Assembly: GCA_016933255.1 (NCBI GenBank)
Contig: JAFGBF010000026.1
Span: 1 to 64,000, forward strand
Length of the DNA stretch: 64,000 nt
Reading direction: 5' to 3'
Source of the DNA: Candidatus Krumholzibacteriota bacterium
Lineage (GTDB): Bacteria; Krumholzibacteriota; Krumholzibacteriia; Krumholzibacteriales; Krumholzibacteriaceae
Position 1 is the stretch's first letter, and each line of letters begins with the position of its first letter. The translations under genes and the position numbers were made by a program. The notes beneath the pieces were generated by a model. It searched no databases, was not told where the DNA came from, and was given only the letters and a program-made list of their open reading frames with translations. This document shows, piece after piece, positions 60,896 through 64,000 of the stretch.

Positions 60896-62335
60896 ATGAG
60901 AAGATCGATGTGGGAAAAGCCTGACACAGGTGATAGTGAAGTCGCTGACGCCTTTGATGACTTTCTTGAGGATTATCCTGAATATCATAAGACTGCCATT
61001 CTTGACGAGTTGCGCGAGAAGGAATATTCCAGGCTCGACAAGGGCCGGCACATTTACCTTGATTATACGGGAGGCGGGATCTACAGCGATTCTCAGATCA
61101 GAGACCATATGAGTTTTCTGCTTGAGAATGTTCTCGGAAATCCTCATTCTTCGAATCCGACTTCGGCTTATTCAACGAAGAAAATAGACAAATGCAGGGC
61201 AAGGGTGCTTGATTATTTTAACGCGCCAAAAGATGAGTATGTCCTGATTTTCACATCTAACGCCAGCCAGGCGCTGAAACTTGTCGGAGAGGCATACCCT
61301 TTTGAAGAGGGAGATCAGCTTCTGCTGAGTTTTGACAATCACAACTCTGTCCTCGGTATACGGGAATTCGACCGTGTCCGCGGGGCATCGACAAGGTATG
61401 TTCCTGTAATGCCGCCGGATCTGAGGATATCCAGGGGAATCCTCGAGAAATATCTTGATGAGGGAGCTTCGTCGAAAAACAGACTGTTTGCTTATCCGGC
61501 GCAGTCGAATTTTTCAGGAACACAGCATCCGCTCGAGTGGATCGGACTTGCCCAGTCAAAAGGATGGGATGTGCTTCTCGACGCGGCGGCATTCGTCCCG
61601 ACAAACCGGCTCGATCTGGGCAGATTCAAGCCTGATTACGTTGCTATCTCTTTTTACAAGATATTCGGATTTCCAACAGGTGTGGGGTGTCTCATCGCAA
61701 GAAGGGAAGCGCTTGAGAAACTTCATCGTCCCTGGTTCGCAGGTGGAACGATAACTGTCGCTTCGGTGCAGGCTGATCTATATTATCTCGCTCCAGGGGC
61801 TGAAGGGTTCGAAGACGGGACTCTCGACTACGCGAACCTTCCGGCAGTCGGGCGGGGCCTTGATTATATAGAGAGCATAGGTCTGGAGACGATACACCTG
61901 AGGGTGGAGTGTCTTTCTGACTGGCTGATAAAGAGATTGCTGGAACTGAGGCACGGAAATGGCAAACCTTTGATCCGCCTCTATGGCCCTGTCGAAAGGG
62001 GTGCCCGAGGCGGGACGGTAACAATCAACTTCTACGATAAAGAGGGGGCTGTATTCAGTCACGATCTGGTGGAGAAAAGAGCGAATCTCTGGAAGATCTC
62101 TTTAAGGACGGGGTGTTTCTGCAATCCTGGAGCGGGGGAACTTGCTCTGGGACTTTCAAAGGATGAGATGATAACCTGTATGGCTACCTCTGAAAACAGG
62201 ATGACGATAGAAGAGTTCAGGCAGTGCATAGACGGAAAAAGTACTGGCGCAGTAAGAGTATCGGTAGGCATAGCCTCGAATTTCAGGGATGTCTTCGTAT
62301 TTTTGAAATTCGCATCCCTCTTCAGGGAAGATTGA
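60896..62335 (+). CDS. Class V aminotransferase, molybdenum-cofactor-sulfurase-like
   Basis: This 479-residue PLP enzyme resembles the N-terminal (NifS-like) domain of Mo-cofactor sulfurases. The segments NFSGTQHPLEWIGL, LDAAAFVPTNRLDLGRFKPD and SFYKIFGFPTGVGCLIAR (PLP Lys K255), then WFAGGTITVASVQ and SLRTGCFCNPGAGE (C407, C409) match that group closely, including its CFCNPG active loop. It lacks the MOSC domain of complete sulfurases, and no molybdenum-enzyme genes are nearby. ATG 60896 is chosen after the end of the DsrE gene; a longer in-frame reading from 60806 would overlap that gene and has no site of its own. Confidence 0.85.
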   Translation: MRRSMWEKPDTGDSEVADAFDDFLEDYPEYHKTAILDELREKEYSRLDKGRHIYLDYTGGGIYSDSQIRDHMSFLLENVLGNPHSSNPTSAYSTKKIDKCRARVLDYFNAPKDEYVLIFTSNASQALKLVGEAYPFEEGDQLLLSFDNHNSVLGIREFDRVRGASTRYVPVMPPDLRISRGILEKYLDEGASSKNRLFAYPAQSNFSGTQHPLEWIGLAQSKGWDVLLDAAAFVPTNRLDLGRFKPDYVAISFYKIFGFPTGVGCLIARREALEKLHRPWFAGGTITVASVQADLYYLAPGAEGFEDGTLDYANLPAVGRGLDYIESIGLETIHLRVECLSDWLIKRLLELRHGNGKPLIRLYGPVERGARGGTVTINFYDKEGAVFSHDLVEKRANLWKISLRTGCFCNPGAGELALGLSKDEMITCMATSENRMTIEEFRQCIDGKSTGAVRVSVGIASNFRDVFVFLKFASLFRED

Positions 62336-62369
62336 CCGCTAATGCGGTATTAAGGATACTATATCATCT

Positions 62370-63356
62370 TTAAGAATCTATGACCTGAAGCTCAAGAGGC
62401 CGTTCTATCGAGTTAACGGCCAGTCCTCCGACCCGTACATTCCTTACTGCTCCTCCATCCATTGTGAATTCGACCTGCATTCTGGCGAGGCTGTCGATTT
62501 CATTACCCTGCTCCATAACAATCGAATCCGAGGCGGTTATCCCGAAATGCTTCAGGTAGGCTCCGAGCCCGGCTGATCCGTTTGCTGACGCCGGATCCTC
62601 CCACAGCCCCATACATGGGCTGAAATTACGGGAATACGTTATACATCCCGGATCATAAGTGTCCAGAGTGAATATATGGTTGCTCCAGACGTCATGTTTT
62701 TTATTTAGGATACCGAGTTTAATAAGGTCCGGATGCATACCGTAAACTGTTTCTTTTGATTTGACCGGTATTATAAGCCAGTCGATCTCATTGGAAGCGG
62801 TCACCAGCGGAAGGCCGGTAGAGGTGATGTCCAGCGGGTCGATACCAAGTACCGCTGCAATCTCTTTTGCTTGAACAGATGAGTCCCTGAAGGTGTACAA
62901 AGGCTGCTGCATCATTATCTTCTTGAGTGTACCGTTAGCGTTGCTGCCCTTATCGATAAATATTCCTTCTGATCCGTCTTCTGCTTCACGGGAGTCCCTG
63001 CTGAAAAAGATATCCAGCGGGACAATACCGATCTTCGACTCGAAGACGGCTGTCGTCAACCCTTCGTTAAGAAGTATCATCCCTTCTTCTATCAGCGCGT
63101 AGCATGCAGCAAGAGCTACATGTCCGCTGAACTCAAGTTCCTTGTCTGGCGTATAAAACCTTATCTGAAAATCAGCCTCTATGGAATCTGCCCGGGTAAT
63201 ATAGGCCAGTTCGATAAGATTCATCCTCATTTCGGCGGCTATCGCCTGGATCTGGCCGATCCGGCTTCTTTCCATATCGATTATCACTCCGGCAGGATTT
63301 CCTCCAAAAGGATTCGTCGTAAATACGTCGATTCGTTTTATCGTGATATCTTTCAT
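62370..63356 (-). CDS. PhzF-family isomerase-like protein
   Basis: The 328-residue protein is of the PhzF/diaminopimelate-epimerase fold. It shows the family opening IDVFTTNPFGGNPAGV, the active-site region MNLIELAYI with the conserved Glu, FSGHVALAACYAL and the C-terminal EDPASANGSAGLGAYL. The start at 63356 is used because it opens at the family's N-terminus and has GGAG upstream on the minus strand; a longer in-frame start at 63407 is less likely. It is the only minus-strand gene here and ends 34 bp from the preceding gene. Substrate unknown. Confidence 0.87.
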   Translation of the reverse strand: MKDITIKRIDVFTTNPFGGNPAGVIIDMERSRIGQIQAIAAEMRMNLIELAYITRADSIEADFQIRFYTPDKELEFSGHVALAACYALIEEGMILLNEGLTTAVFESKIGIVPLDIFFSRDSREAEDGSEGIFIDKGSNANGTLKKIMMQQPLYTFRDSSVQAKEIAAVLGIDPLDITSTGLPLVTASNEIDWLIIPVKSKETVYGMHPDLIKLGILNKKHDVWSNHIFTLDTYDPGCITYSRNFSPCMGLWEDPASANGSAGLGAYLKHFGITASDSIVMEQGNEIDSLARMQVEFTMDGGAVRNVRVGGLAVNSIERPLELQVIDS

Positions 63357-63407
63357 GCGGAATCTCCATTTCGAAAAATTGAGCAGATTGCATAATCCAT
63401 AGTGCAA

Positions 63408-63672
63408 AAATCCTTTTCCGTGAGGCGATTATATTTAAACTAAAATATTATATAAGTACCGTAACACTCTGATATAAAACCAAATAACTTAAGATACGAT
63501 CCTGCCTGCTGCCTTCATGCCTCTTGGTATAGACAGTCTGCAATTTTGATTCCTTCTGTCGTCCCCTCGAGGGAATCTGTTTTTCAGCATCTTTTCTGTT
63601 TCATTGAATCAGACAGCTGGAAACGATAGGCGGTTGAAGTCGTATGAACTATGGTTTAGAGTGAAGGGCATG
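63408..63672. other. Intergenic region between divergent genes
   Basis: The part next to the PhzF gene is AT-rich, with two TATAAT-like sequences on the minus strand (complement at 63428-63433 and 63447-63452), so its promoter probably lies here. Further right, CCCTCGAGGG (63564-63573) is a perfect palindrome nested inside GATTCC/GGAATC arms (63548-63553 and 63572-63577). No clear promoter for the transporter was found. Confidence 0.4.
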
Positions 63673-64000
63673 ATGGGCGATAACAAAAGAGCAATCGTCT
63701 CCTGGGCCTTATATGACTGGGCGAATTCCGCGTTTGCCACGACCGTTATGGCAGGGTTTTTTCCTCTGTTTTTTAACCGCTACTGGAGTGCCGGGGCGGA
63801 CACGACCGTGACTACCGCAAGGCTCGGACTGGGAAATTCCGCCGCAGGCCTTTTAGTCGCCCTTTTGGCTCCAGTCCTTGGGGCTATCGCGGACAGGGCC
63901 TGCATAAAGAAACGGTTCTTGATTTTTTTCGCTTATTTTGGAGCCGTGATGACATCCGCTCTTTATCTTGTGTCCAGAGGGGAATGGGCAGCCGCCGTAA
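63673..64000 (+). CDS. MFS transporter of the UMF1/Atg22-like family (partial, runs off the window)
   Basis: Only the first 109 residues are present. They begin with the family's characteristic opening RAIVSWALYDWANSAFATTV, then a first helix (MAGFFPLFFNRYW), a loop, and LLVALLAPVLGAIADRACIK, the MFS motif A region. This matches the UMF1 (YxiO/Atg22-like) transporters, whose substrates are mostly unknown. The frame stays open to the edge. ATG 63673, ATG 63670 and GTG 63661 are all in frame; GAAGGG just before makes 63673 slightly preferred. Confidence 0.85.
   Translation, partial: MGDNKRAIVSWALYDWANSAFATTVMAGFFPLFFNRYWSAGADTTVTTARLGLGNSAAGLLVALLAPVLGAIADRACIKKRFLIFFAYFGAVMTSALYLVSRGEWAAAV

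Noticed and set aside
62335-62348. Bidirectional terminator ACCGC-taat-GCGGT between converging genes
   Set aside because: Five base pairs with no T-run on either strand.

Overview
The window reads as a Gram-negative bacterial chromosome segment. It encodes a type IV pilus secretin, an Omp85-family protein, a TonB-receptor-like barrel and several other outer-membrane barrels. Two large secreted proteins end in FlgD/type-A-like C-terminal domains, and they sit beside PorU-like (C25) and PorV-like genes. Together these point to an uncultured FCB-superphylum lineage (Krumholzibacteriota- or Latescibacterota-like), though no marker here fixes the phylum. I see no IS element, prophage, CRISPR array, rRNA or tRNA. 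Genes run almost all on the + strand in tight, often overlapping operons. TTG starts are unusually common (about seven).

Layout: 1-8.3 kb holds an M23 peptidase, dnaE, a small barrel, accA, a Trm112-like zinc peptide and a small membrane protein. 8.3-24.7 kb is an envelope and protein-export block: PorU-like peptidase, PorV-like barrel, M6 protease with a sorting-like tail, two tandem LPGLG-motif paralogs, an NHL propeller, a 1134-residue barrel and a BamA/TamA-like protein. 24.8-36 kb is mixed: thiC, a DinG helicase, hutU-hutI with a structured intergenic leader, a TPR protein, a PHP phosphoesterase and a TonB-receptor-like protein.

36.5-53 kb is a complete type IV pilus locus in an order close to that of Myxococcus xanthus: pilB, pilT, pilC, pilS, pilR, pilA, ABC ATPase and permease (PilH/PilI-like), a TPR protein, pilD and pilMNOPQ. 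Four sequences matching the sigma-54 -24/-12 consensus stand in front of pilB, pilA, the ABC pair and pilM. The locus itself encodes a sigma-54 activator (PilR) and its kinase (PilS). The four predicted leaders are all about 110-118 nt long.

53-64 kb returns to metabolism: rsmD, coaD, a class I aminotransferase, a FAD-linked oxidase, obgE, a PurF-like protein whose glutaminase nucleophile position is Ser, a DUF2914 protein, a DsrE2-like protein, a molybdenum-cofactor-sulfurase-like class V aminotransferase, a PhzF-like isomerase on the minus strand, and the start of an Atg22/UMF1-type transporter cut by the window edge.

The observations most worth following are the four-promoter sigma-54 pilus regulon, the structured hutU-hutI leader with a possible Shine-Dalgarno switch, the PorU/PorV/sorting-tail export block, and the Ser-for-Cys PurF-like protein.
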